From: Acidobacterium sp.
GTDB taxonomy: Bacteria; Acidobacteriota; Vicinamibacteria; Vicinamibacterales; UBA2999
Assembly (NCBI GenBank): GCA_002737365.1
Contig: NSIL01000020.1
Location: forward strand, 1-47,953
Direction of reading: 5' to 3'
Length of the DNA stretch: 47,953 nucleotides
Shown: in pieces, positions 23,635-31,019 of the stretch
Layout: every line of letters begins with the position of its first letter
How positions within the stretch are numbered: the first letter of the stretch is position 1
The notes under the pieces: model-generated
Databases searched by the model: none
Told to the model about the DNA's origin: nothing
What the model saw: the letters and a program-made list of their open reading frames with translations, nothing else
Position numbers and translations under genes: made by a program

Positions 23635-25125
23635 CTATCGGCCGGCGTCGCGCGTCCAGGCGCGCAGGCGATCAGCGGGCTCGACGGTGACCGGACCAGC
23701 AAGCCATTTATCGACCGGCCACGGCACGCGCCAGGTCCAGTTGAGGTCGTCGACGATGGCCGGCGTGTTGATGCGGTCGGTCCAGCCAAACACGTCTTGC
23801 AACGGTATCAGGGTCAGCCGCGAGCCGGCAGCCAACAACGACCGGAGGACGGCGGCGCGTTGCGCATCGGTCGTGATCGCCTCGGTCGCCGCCAGTGGCT
23901 CAATATCGTGGGTCCCGGTCGTTGCCACCGACTGTTCGGGAAATTCGGTGGGATCGATCAGCGGCTGGCCAGGCTCGTCCCAGTGCCGTTCCCAACGCAG
24001 CACCTTCAGGCCCGGCAGCTCCAGCCGCGCCATCGATTCGCGGACAAAGCCGGGGATCACACCGAGGTCTTCGGCAATCAACGCCGGCGCCGGCGAGCGG
24101 GAGCCGAGCACGGCAATCATGGTCTCGCCGAGCCGGATCTGGCCGGGTTCGTCACCAGGTTCGAAAAACGCCGGCCGCGTTTTGTCGATGGGACGGATGA
24201 ACATGCGGTACAGGCCGACCAGGTGATCGATGCGGAAGCCGTCGTAAAGGGCCGCGTAGCGGCGGGCGCGGGCGCGCATCCACGCGAAGTCAGACTTCGC
24301 CATCTCCTCCCAACGCCAGGGCGGTAAACCCCAATCCTGGCCGGTCTCGCTGAAGGCATCAGGCGGCACGCCGATGGTGGCGTCGAAGCGGAACTCGTGC
24401 TGCCGGGCCCACACGTCCGGGCTGTCGACGGAATTCATGAACGGCAAGTCGCCGAATACGCGTACGGGCCACGCCAGCCGCTTGGCGTCGGCCCACTGCT
24501 CGGCGGCAATCCACTGCAGGTACATTCGATAGCGAATCTCCGAGTGCAGAGCCGGGCGGGCGGCTGCGACGGTGGTGGCGTCGGCCCGGGCCAGTGGTTC
24601 AGGCCACAGGTGCCACGGCAGGTCGTCGTGCAACGCGTGCAAGGCGCGGAACACCGCGTACTCGTCGAGCCACCAGGCTTCGTCGGCGATGAACTGATCG
24701 AAGCGGACGGCCCGTGGTGAGCCTCGCGACACCTCGAGGTGAAGGAAGCGCTCGAACGAACGCCGCAGCCAGCGCTCCTTGAACGGACGGACCTGCGCGT
24801 ACTGGATGCGAGGCGACTGCCGCAGCGACCGCAGCGTGGCCTGATCGTCTTCGTGCAGCGCCAGCTCGCCGCCGAGACCAGCGAAGTCCACCAACTGCGG
24901 CAGCGAGATGTAGATCGGATCCAGCGCCATCGCCGACATCGCCGAGTATGGCGACCGTTCGGTCGGCGGCATCTCGTTGATCGGCAGGATCTGCAGCAGC
25001 GACTGCCCGGCTTCGGCCGCCCACCGGGCGAACATCGGCAGGTCGTGGAACTCGCCGATGCCCCAGCTTTCGGTCGAGGTCAGCGCGAACAGGGGCACGC
25101 TGATGCCGCTTTGCCGCCGCATCAT
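23635..25125 (-). CDS. malQ: 4-alpha-glucanotransferase (amylomaltase)
   Basis: A 496-residue GH77 enzyme that transfers alpha-1,4-glucan segments during maltodextrin or glycogen metabolism. The start MMRRQSGISVPLFALTSTES leads into SWGIGEFHDLP, a family hallmark. The catalytic residues are visible: Asp in FRIDHLVGLYR, Glu in IAEDLGVIP, and Asp in TGTHDIEP. The RSPYSAMSAMALDPIYI segment shapes the active site. The length is typical of the compact bacterial type without a starch-binding extension. The ATGATG start overlaps the stop of the aminotransferase gene by 4 bp. No other glycogen gene is nearby. Confidence 0.95.
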   Translation of the reverse strand: MMRRQSGISVPLFALTSTESWGIGEFHDLPMFARWAAEAGQSLLQILPINEMPPTERSPYSAMSAMALDPIYISLPQLVDFAGLGGELALHEDDQATLRSLRQSPRIQYAQVRPFKERWLRRSFERFLHLEVSRGSPRAVRFDQFIADEAWWLDEYAVFRALHALHDDLPWHLWPEPLARADATTVAAARPALHSEIRYRMYLQWIAAEQWADAKRLAWPVRVFGDLPFMNSVDSPDVWARQHEFRFDATIGVPPDAFSETGQDWGLPPWRWEEMAKSDFAWMRARARRYAALYDGFRIDHLVGLYRMFIRPIDKTRPAFFEPGDEPGQIRLGETMIAVLGSRSPAPALIAEDLGVIPGFVRESMARLELPGLKVLRWERHWDEPGQPLIDPTEFPEQSVATTGTHDIEPLAATEAITTDAQRAAVLRSLLAAGSRLTLIPLQDVFGWTDRINTPAIVDDLNWTWRVPWPVDKWLAGPVTVEPADRLRAWTRDAGR

Positions 25126-26297
25126 GCCGCGGCTCCGGTCGACGCACGGCGCAGCAAGCGAGTGATGGCCGGCGCGAAGACCGCCGGCGCTGGCAGCAGG
25201 CTGGTCACGAGATACGCCTCGCGCGGGAAGTCAAAAAAATATCCGGGATGCACCAGCACGTCGTCCTGGTCCAGCAGCTCGAGCACGAGCGCATCTTCAG
25301 AGCGGACGGCGGGCACCTGGAGTACCGCGGACCAGCCACCTTCGACGGTGAGCACCGCGATTGACGGAGAGGCAGCCGTCAACGATCGCAATGTCGCCAG
25401 GTTGTCCTGGACCCGTGCGAGGATTTGCGCGCGCACGAGGGCGCCCTGCTCGATCAGCGATGCCGCCGCCATCTGCACCGGCGTGGAGACCGATAAGTAC
25501 GTGTCGGCGATGATCTCGTAGGCCGCCAGTGCCGCATCAACCTTCGCGGCGGGCCCGCCGAAGCCAATCCATCCCAGCTTCACCTGCGGCAGGCCCGCCG
25601 ACTTCGACAGGCCGCCGAGGCTGAAAGTCAACACGTCGCCGGCCGCCATCACCGGCGTCGCCGCCGGTGACGGCTCGAGGCGGTAGTCGGCGAACACCTC
25701 GTCGCCGATGATCGGCCAGTCATGGGCCACGCAGATCTCGGACAAGGCCGCGAGATCATCGCGGTGCAGGAACGAGCCGGTCGGATTGTTCGGCGATACG
25801 ATCAGCAACGCCTTGACGCGCGGACTGACAGCTCGCCGCACCGAGTCGATGTCGATCCGCCAGGCCCCGTGATACTCGAGATCGTAGGTCAGCGCGGTGA
25901 CGGATTCGAGACGGGCGAGGTGCTCGAACAGCGGATAGCTGGGACGCGGCACCAGGATGGCGTCACCGGCGTCGCAGAATAGCTTGAACAGCAGCGCATA
26001 CGCTTCGCTCGTGCTCGAGGTGAGCGCCACGCGGTCGGCGGAGATCACGATGCCGCGGCGGCGGAAGTCGGCGGCCACCGCCGCGCGCGCCGGCCATTGT
26101 CCAAGCGGCAGCGGGTCGTAGGCCAAGCCCTGCGGGTCCGCCAGCGAGGCGAGCAGATCCGGTGGATACGACAGGCCGACGCGGGTCGGGTTCGACTCGG
26201 TCAGATCGGCGATGGCGGTGCCACGGCGGCGCTTGGCCTCAACGGCCCGCGCGAGCGCGTTTGGTTCCAGATTGACTGGCAGACGGGCCGACGTCAT
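25122..26297 (-). CDS. Class I/II pyridoxal-phosphate aminotransferase
   Basis: A 391-residue fold-type I PLP enzyme. Visible features: DLTESNPTRVGL at the substrate arm, ALTSSTSEAYALLFKLFCD for the phosphate site, SPNNPTGSFL with the Asn that contacts PLP, GDEVFADYRL with the ring-binding Asp and Tyr, and the PLP lysine in GGLSKSAGLPQVKLGW. The ADLTESNPT beginning is seen in aspartate/DapC-like aminotransferases, but the substrate cannot be fixed. It is directly next to the HEAT-cyclophilin gene (stop and start adjacent) and overlaps malQ, so it is in the same transcript. Confidence 0.93.
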   Translation of the reverse strand: MTSARLPVNLEPNALARAVEAKRRRGTAIADLTESNPTRVGLSYPPDLLASLADPQGLAYDPLPLGQWPARAAVAADFRRRGIVISADRVALTSSTSEAYALLFKLFCDAGDAILVPRPSYPLFEHLARLESVTALTYDLEYHGAWRIDIDSVRRAVSPRVKALLIVSPNNPTGSFLHRDDLAALSEICVAHDWPIIGDEVFADYRLEPSPAATPVMAAGDVLTFSLGGLSKSAGLPQVKLGWIGFGGPAAKVDAALAAYEIIADTYLSVSTPVQMAAASLIEQGALVRAQILARVQDNLATLRSLTAASPSIAVLTVEGGWSAVLQVPAVRSEDALVLELLDQDDVLVHPGYFFDFPREAYLVTSLLPAPAVFAPAITRLLRRASTGAAA

Positions 26298-28337
26298 TCA
26301 GCGGGTGACCAGCTCGACGCGCTGAATGACATCCCCTTCGCGCACGCCATCGACCACGTCCATGCCGGCCGTGACGGTGCCGAACACGGTGTAGGTGTGA
26401 TCGAGGCGCGGCGAGTCGACCGTGTTGACGAAGATCTGCGCGTCGCCGGTGTCGCGGCCCCGCGTGGAAATGCCGACGGTGCCGCGCAGATGCAAGCCCA
26501 CCTCATCGCGCATGAAGAACGAATCGCCGGTGTATTCGTTGGCGCCGGGGCTGCCGCCTTGGATCACGAAGTTCAGGGCAATGCGGTGGAACGTGAGGCC
26601 ATTGTAATAGCCTTCACCGGCACGACGGGCCACGCGTAGCACCGACAGCGGCGCGGCATCCACATCCAGGGCGATGTCAAACGAGCCAGTGCCGGTCATG
26701 TGGAAGCGGAGCGCCTTGCCGCGCAGCGCGTTGACCGCGGCCACGGTCACGCCGGGACCGATGAGCGGCTGCGCCGACGCCATACGGGGACGGCCGGTCC
26801 AGGCGGTCAGAATTTCAGCAGCCTTGGCGGCGACGGCCGGATCGAAGTCCTTGAGATAGCCCTCGAGATTCACAGCCTGCGAGGCATCACCGTAACCCTG
26901 CAGGCGATTGAGGATCGCCAGGCGCGGGTCGCGCGAGGGGTCCTTGCTTTCCTTGGTGATGCGGCCGAGGGCGGTCACGAGCGGCGTGGTCGCTTTCGGT
27001 GCGAGGGCGTTGTCTGCGAGTGCGCGGACGGCTGTCAGCACCAACTGGTAATCGCTGCGGTTCAGCGAATCGAGCGCCGCCGCCACGGCCTCGGGCCGCT
27101 GCAACTCGATCAACGCCGAGAGGGCGGCCTCGCGCACGTTATCGACCGGGTCGGCCATCAGTGCCGTCAACGTGTCAACGGCACCGAGCGCGCTGGCCGC
27201 ACGTGCGGCATACATGCGGACCTGCCAGGTGGGATGCGCCACGAACAGTGGCAGGACCTTGGTCGCATCGGCCGGTTGTGTGCGCGCGAGCGAGACCAGG
27301 GCATGCGCAGGCGCGTGCCAGGCGCGCGGCTGCGTCGACAGCGTGCTGGCAATCGCGCCCAGTTCCGCTGAGCCTTCCACCGCCGGGCATCCGGCGCCCA
27401 ACTGATCGATCGCCTGCGTCCGAACGTGGACGTCGGCGTCCTTCAGGGCCGCGCGCACCGGTGCGCACGACGTCTTCTGCAGGTGACGGCCCCATCCGCG
27501 CAGTGCCTCCAGGCGCACGCGGGCGTCCGTGTCGGCCATCCCCTTCTTCAGCAGCACGTCGCGGTCGCTGATGGCGGCATCGGTCGCGAGACCCGCCGCC
27601 GCGAAGCGACGCACTTCCCGATCGGCATCCAGCAGGCCGCGTTCGATCACCGACGCCGTCACCTGATTGCCGGTGACGAGGGCGGCCATCGCCAGGCGGC
27701 GCGTCAGGACCGACCGTGGATCGGCCGCGGGCCGCTGCGCCGTGGCCGCCCATCGCAGCAAGTCCCACGTCCGCGAGCCGAGCGCCGCCAGCTTCTTCGC
27801 GCGAACGGTCCGCGCCAGGGATTCGAAGCCGCGCGCTGATCCGACGAGCGCCGCCGAATCGACGTCGTTCATCGAGTCGGGCGACGGCAAGCCGATCGTC
27901 AAGACCGCCTCGGTGGCGGCCACCTGTTCAGCGGTGTCGTACGGCAGGCGGCCGAGGGCGGCGGCGATCTCGCCCCATGGTTCCCAGGTGTTGAGGTTGG
28001 CATCGATGGCCGCGCGAGTGAGCAGCAGCTTCTGGACCTCGACCACCGCCGCCGGCGTCCGCGCCATCTGCGCCAGCGCATTGGCGGCTTCGGCGCGAAT
28101 GCCGACACCGTCATCGAGCGCCGGCGCGATCAGTGGAATCATCGCCGGCCGCTCGAGGCGGCCGATGGCACGAATCGCCGTGCGCCGGCCATTGCCCTTC
28201 AGGCCCTCCAGCAGCGGCGCCAGGCCGGCCTCGGTCGTCGGCCTGGCATCTTCGGCCTGCAGCATCCGCTCTTGGAGGGATTGCGCCGCCGCCGGCGTCG
28301 CCATGCAGATCAAGAGGATCAGTATTTTGTGTGTCAT
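26298..28337 (-). CDS. Secreted HEAT-repeat protein with C-terminal cyclophilin (peptidyl-prolyl isomerase) domain
   Basis: A 679-residue exported protein with signal peptide MTHKILILLICMATPAAAQS. Residues about 35-500 are helical HEAT-type repeats (for example RRTAIRAIGRLERPAMIPLI and VRMYAARAASALGAVDTLTA). Residues about 525-679 are a cyclophilin domain: GLTFHRIALNFVIQGGSPGA, RGTVGISTRGRDTGDAQIFV and HTYTVFGTVTAGMDVVD carry the catalytic Arg and Gln positions. The HEAT part presumably presents clients to the isomerase. The alpha-solenoid plus cyclophilin fusion is uncommon. It is followed directly by the aminotransferase and preceded by the M49 peptidase 16 bp away. Confidence 0.92.
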   Translation of the reverse strand: MTHKILILLICMATPAAAQSLQERMLQAEDARPTTEAGLAPLLEGLKGNGRRTAIRAIGRLERPAMIPLIAPALDDGVGIRAEAANALAQMARTPAAVVEVQKLLLTRAAIDANLNTWEPWGEIAAALGRLPYDTAEQVAATEAVLTIGLPSPDSMNDVDSAALVGSARGFESLARTVRAKKLAALGSRTWDLLRWAATAQRPAADPRSVLTRRLAMAALVTGNQVTASVIERGLLDADREVRRFAAAGLATDAAISDRDVLLKKGMADTDARVRLEALRGWGRHLQKTSCAPVRAALKDADVHVRTQAIDQLGAGCPAVEGSAELGAIASTLSTQPRAWHAPAHALVSLARTQPADATKVLPLFVAHPTWQVRMYAARAASALGAVDTLTALMADPVDNVREAALSALIELQRPEAVAAALDSLNRSDYQLVLTAVRALADNALAPKATTPLVTALGRITKESKDPSRDPRLAILNRLQGYGDASQAVNLEGYLKDFDPAVAAKAAEILTAWTGRPRMASAQPLIGPGVTVAAVNALRGKALRFHMTGTGSFDIALDVDAAPLSVLRVARRAGEGYYNGLTFHRIALNFVIQGGSPGANEYTGDSFFMRDEVGLHLRGTVGISTRGRDTGDAQIFVNTVDSPRLDHTYTVFGTVTAGMDVVDGVREGDVIQRVELVTR

Positions 28338-28353
28338 GGGTGTCCTGATCTCT

Positions 28354-30288
28354 TCAACTCCTGTTTGCTGCTGACCTCGAATACTCGAGCATCTGCTTCG
28401 ACAAGTCGCAAGGATACGAGATCCTCACGTCCGTGATGGTGCCCGATCCGTCGATGATCGGCTCGAGTTGCGGCATCACGAAGCCGGTGTACGACGGCAG
28501 CTTCAGGTGGTCGACCCGCGCCACCACTTCGTCCCTGAGATCCGGGTCGAAATGTACGCCGTAGGCTTCAAACAGCTCGCGCGCGGCCGCGTAGTCGCCT
28601 TCGGACTTGATCCGCTGGACTTCGGCCAGCAGCCGCGCCACGCCGGTCCGGAACGCATCCGTGTCGGTCACCACGAAATACGTCTTGTCGTCGCGGCGCC
28701 GCACGTCGATGGACTTGCTGTTGGCCAGCAGCCAGTGGACGATCGCCTGGCGGTTGCGCATGTGATCTTCTTCGAGCTGCGCGCCCTCGCGGACGCGCCG
28801 CAACTGGACCAGGGCATTGCGGGCATACGCCTCGTACTCGGTCTGCACGACAGCCTGCTGCTGGTCCGCCGGTACCAGGCCCAGCGTCGCCAGGTACGGG
28901 TCGGCGACGAAATACAACGCCACCAGGTCGGCGCGAGACTCTTCGAGTGCCGAGTACTGCTCCTGCAGCAATTCCTGGGGTGTGACCGTGATCTGATCAG
29001 CCATGCGGCCAGAACCGTGGCCCAACACCTCGTGAATCTCGGTGGTCAGCTCGCTCGCAAACGCACCCCACGTCTTCGCCCGCTCCATCTCCGCGTCGTC
29101 CCACGCAAACTCCTGGCGAAACGTGCTGGGCAGGGACTTCTCGTACGCTTCGAGGGCGTTCGACAGCGAGACGGACTTGCTGCCGTGCACCTCGCGGATG
29201 CGTTGGTCGTTCGGCAGGTTGACGCCGATCGGGGTGATGGGGCCCGATTCGCCGATCTCAATCACGACTTCAATGGCCATCGCCGACACCCCTTTCACCG
29301 TGGGCTTGCGATACTTCGGATCGATCGGCAGGTGATCTTCGAACCACTGCGCATGCGTGGCCAGCGCCTTGATCTTTTCGGTCCGTTCATGGTTCGCGTA
29401 GTAGACCAGCGCCTCCCAGGCGCCCTTGATGCCGCGGGCGTCCATGTAGACCTCGATGAACCCGTTCATGGTGTCGACCGCGGCGTCGCGATTCTGGACC
29501 CAGGCAATGTCGAAGGCCTCGCGGTCGGCGTCTTCGCCGGTCTCGTAGAACTGGACCAGGGCCGTCAGTGCCTTGCCGAGCGCCGGTGGCGCAAACGGCA
29601 GCGCGTCGCGCAGGTGACCGACGATGCGGCGAATCTGGGCGTCGTAGAGACCGCCGACCTTGTAGACCTCTTCCACCAGCGCGCCATTGCGCATGGCCAG
29701 CCGGGAATTCAACGGGTGGCGCTCGGTGAAGCCCTTGAGGTCGGCCATGGTCACGCCGTCGTAGAGGTTGTTGGTGCTCGAGGCGAGAATGTCTTGGCCC
29801 TCGCCCGGGGTCTTGTTGGTGACCATGGGCTCGAAGTCCGGATCAAAAAACATCCGGGCATACTTGTCGACGCGATCGGCGATCGATTCGCCCTTGGCCA
29901 GCGTGAAGTCGGCGCCGTTGCGCGTGGCGATCTCCATCGCTTCCGTCACGCGCGCGCGATCGAGATTGAGCAGGAACTTGCGGGCGGTCAGGTTGTTGTA
30001 GGGCCCAGTATTGAGCCAGAACAACTTGGTGTAGCGCGTCAGTTCCGCGAGGGTGTCTCCCGGCACACCATCGGCGTGTCTCAAGACGCCTTCGAGCAGG
30101 GCGCGCATGCCCAGGTTATGGCGATGACGTTGGTCGTAGTAGATGTCGCGACCGGCGATCGCGGCCCGGCACAGGTGCCAGACCAGCGTCTTCTCCTTGA
30201 GCGTCAGCCTGTCAAAGCCATCGGCATACAACTGGACGACCGCGGCGTCGTCGATCTGTTCGAGCAAGTAGGGGCGAGTGTCAGTCAT
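28354..30288 (-). CDS. Dipeptidyl peptidase III (M49 metallopeptidase)
   Basis: A 644-residue zinc peptidase releasing dipeptides from the N-terminus of short peptides. The six-residue zinc motif is HEVLGH (His419, Glu420, His424), and the third ligand lies in [12 protein letters not shown] (Glu449 or Glu450), which corresponds to the family's [21 protein letters not shown] is the diagnostic stretch. There is no signal peptide, so it is cytoplasmic. Its ATG lies 7 bp beyond the stop of the degraded MBL-fold gene (30295), and the remnant's shifted frame runs into it. It probably opens the M49-HEAT/PPIase-aminotransferase-malQ run. Confidence 0.95.
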   Translation of the reverse strand: MTDTRPYLLEQIDDAAVVQLYADGFDRLTLKEKTLVWHLCRAAIAGRDIYYDQRHRHNLGMRALLEGVLRHADGVPGDTLAELTRYTKLFWLNTGPYNNLTARKFLLNLDRARVTEAMEIATRNGADFTLAKGESIADRVDKYARMFFDPDFEPMVTNKTPGEGQDILASSTNNLYDGVTMADLKGFTERHPLNSRLAMRNGALVEEVYKVGGLYDAQIRRIVGHLRDALPFAPPALGKALTALVQFYETGEDADREAFDIAWVQNRDAAVDTMNGFIEVYMDARGIKGAWEALVYYANHERTEKIKALATHAQWFEDHLPIDPKYRKPTVKGVSAMAIEVVIEIGESGPITPIGVNLPNDQRIREVHGSKSVSLSNALEAYEKSLPSTFRQEFAWDDAEMERAKTWGAFASELTTEIHEVLGHGSGRMADQITVTPQELLQEQYSALEESRADLVALYFVADPYLATLGLVPADQQQAVVQTEYEAYARNALVQLRRVREGAQLEEDHMRNRQAIVHWLLANSKSIDVRRRDDKTYFVVTDTDAFRTGVARLLAEVQRIKSEGDYAAARELFEAYGVHFDPDLRDEVVARVDHLKLPSYTGFVMPQLEPIIDGSGTITDVRISYPCDLSKQMLEYSRSAANRS

Positions 30289-30294
30289 GTGAAA

Positions 30295-30523
30295 CTACAA
30301 AGGCAAGTCGACGGTCTGGCCGTGGCTGGGAATCTCCACGCTCCACGACAGTTCGTTCTGGATGCGTGCTTGCAGCGCCGTCTGGACCGGCAGCTCGCCG
30401 TGCACGTTGCTTGAGTCCCTGGAAGAGACCGCAATCGAACAGGATTCGCTGCCCGTCAAGCTCGAGCAGGTGCTTGGAGCCAGTGACCGTGCGCGCGGCC
30501 CCTAGAAATGTCAGCGAGGACAT
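30295..30523 (-). pseudogene. Internally deleted MBL-fold RNase/hydrolase gene remnant
   Basis: The first 38 codons ([20 protein letters not shown], then the segment ending [11 protein letters not shown]) match the N-terminus of metallo-beta-lactamase/beta-CASP-type hydrolases of about 450-470 residues. After that, the C-terminus of the same family appears in another frame: [20 protein letters not shown], then [16 protein letters not shown] and TAG at 30297-30295. All metal-binding motifs (HxHxDH and others) are missing. Thus roughly 380 codons were lost, with a frame change, near position 30405-30412. In the original frame translation runs on to a TGA at 30281-30283. An assembly error is an alternative. 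Confidence 0.85.
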
Positions 30524-30529
30524 GGACCA

Positions 30530-30535
30530 ATCATA
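30530..30535 (-). promoter_or_regulatory. Putative -10 hexamer TATGAT before the MBL-fold remnant
   Basis: TATGAT (5 of 6 consensus positions) lies 6 nt before the ATG at 30523. The promoter appears intact although the gene is destroyed; it may now serve the M49 peptidase gene downstream. Confidence 0.45.
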
Positions 30536-30545
30536 GACCCCGGGG

Positions 30546-30551
30546 TATCCT
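30546..30551 (+). promoter_or_regulatory. Putative -10 hexamer TATCCT for the YciI gene
   Basis: TATCCT is 7 nt before the ATG at 30559 and back-to-back with the TATGAT for the opposite strand, all within a 35-bp divergent spacer. Predicts a leaderless transcript. Confidence 0.4.
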
Positions 30552-30558
30552 CTGTGGC

Positions 30559-30852
30559 ATGTACGCCATGGTGATTGTCCGCTACCGCCGCCCGATCGAA
30601 GAGGTGCTCGTCCACCAGGAGGCCCACCGGGCATTCCTAGGCAAGCTCAGAGCCGAAGGCACGGTGCTCGCCGCCGGGCCTCACGAGCCGCGCTTCGGCG
30701 GCATGTTCCTGGTGCGGGTGCCCGATGAGAACCCCCAGAAGGCCCTCGACGCGATCCGCGACGCCGACCCGTACTACATTGGCGGCGTGGCCCAGTACGA
30801 ACTGATCCCGTGGAATGTCGTCATAGGGAAAGAGGACCTGGACAAGCTGTAG
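30559..30852 (+). CDS. YciI-like (YCII domain) protein
   Basis: A 97-residue protein with a ferredoxin-like YCII fold. The ATG at 30559 is chosen: TATCCT lies 7 nt upstream and [20 protein letters not shown] fits the family start. The conserved His ([10 protein letters not shown]) and the segments [17 protein letters not shown] and [17 protein letters not shown] are visible. YCII proteins resemble chloromuconolactone-dehalogenase-like folds; most have no known role. It is a single plus-strand gene divergent from the MBL-fold remnant and convergent with the symporter operon. Confidence 0.88.
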   Translation: MYAMVIVRYRRPIEEVLVHQEAHRAFLGKLRAEGTVLAAGPHEPRFGGMFLVRVPDENPQKALDAIRDADPYYIGGVAQYELIPWNVVIGKEDLDKL

Positions 30853-30853
30853 T

Positions 30854-30870
30854 CCGGGATCAGGGATCCG
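30854..30870. repeat. GGGATC heptamer-type repeat (two units)
   Basis: CCGGGATC-A-GGGATCCG between the YciI stop and the stop of the small membrane ORF contains two GGGATC units 7 bp apart. Three perfect GGGATCC units occur at 34283-34303. Short tandem heptamers of this kind are probably neutral slippage repeats. Confidence 0.4.
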
Positions 30871-30969
30871 TCACTTGTCTTTGCGCTGCCGGATCCACTC
30901 GCCGAGCGCCCACGACGCGACCATCAGCGCGATCACGGATAAGAGTGCGACGAGGAGTGGCCGGGCCAT
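30871..30969 (-). CDS. Candidate 32-residue single-span membrane peptide
   Basis: MARPLLVALLSVIALMVASW continues as ALGEWIRQRKDK and TGA: one hydrophobic helix followed by a basic end. It lies 17 bp after the symporter stop on the same strand and ends at the heptamer repeat. The frame is clean and ends at the expected gene boundary, but at 32 codons it is only a candidate. It could be an accessory subunit of the symporter, since an even shorter membrane peptide is encoded on the symporter's other side. Confidence 0.45.
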   Translation of the reverse strand: MARPLLVALLSVIALMVASWALGEWIRQRKDK

Positions 30970-30978
30970 GGGTGCGGT

Positions 30979-31019
30979 GGACAAACCTAAAGGTTTGTCC
31001 CCACTTGGTTTGTCCCTAC
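30979..31019. repeat. Hairpin element, copy D, with duplicated right arm
   Basis: GGACAAACC (30979-30987) pairs perfectly over 9 bp with GGTTTGTCC (30992-31000) around a TAAA loop. A second GGTTTGTCC follows at 31007-31015 and the CTAC tail at 31016-31019. The symporter gene reads into the element, taking its last 12 or so residues and its TAG (loop, 30987-30989) from it. Same layout as the copies at 79, 34846 and 43258. Confidence 0.65.

Noticed and set aside
21435-23690. A 751-codon plus-strand open frame
   Set aside because: It is antisense to the phosphodiesterase and thioredoxin-NHL genes, both of which have strong family motifs; its own composition is shadow-like.
28468-30414. A 648-codon plus-strand open frame
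   Set aside because: It is the shadow of the M49 peptidase gene, with no recognisable domain.
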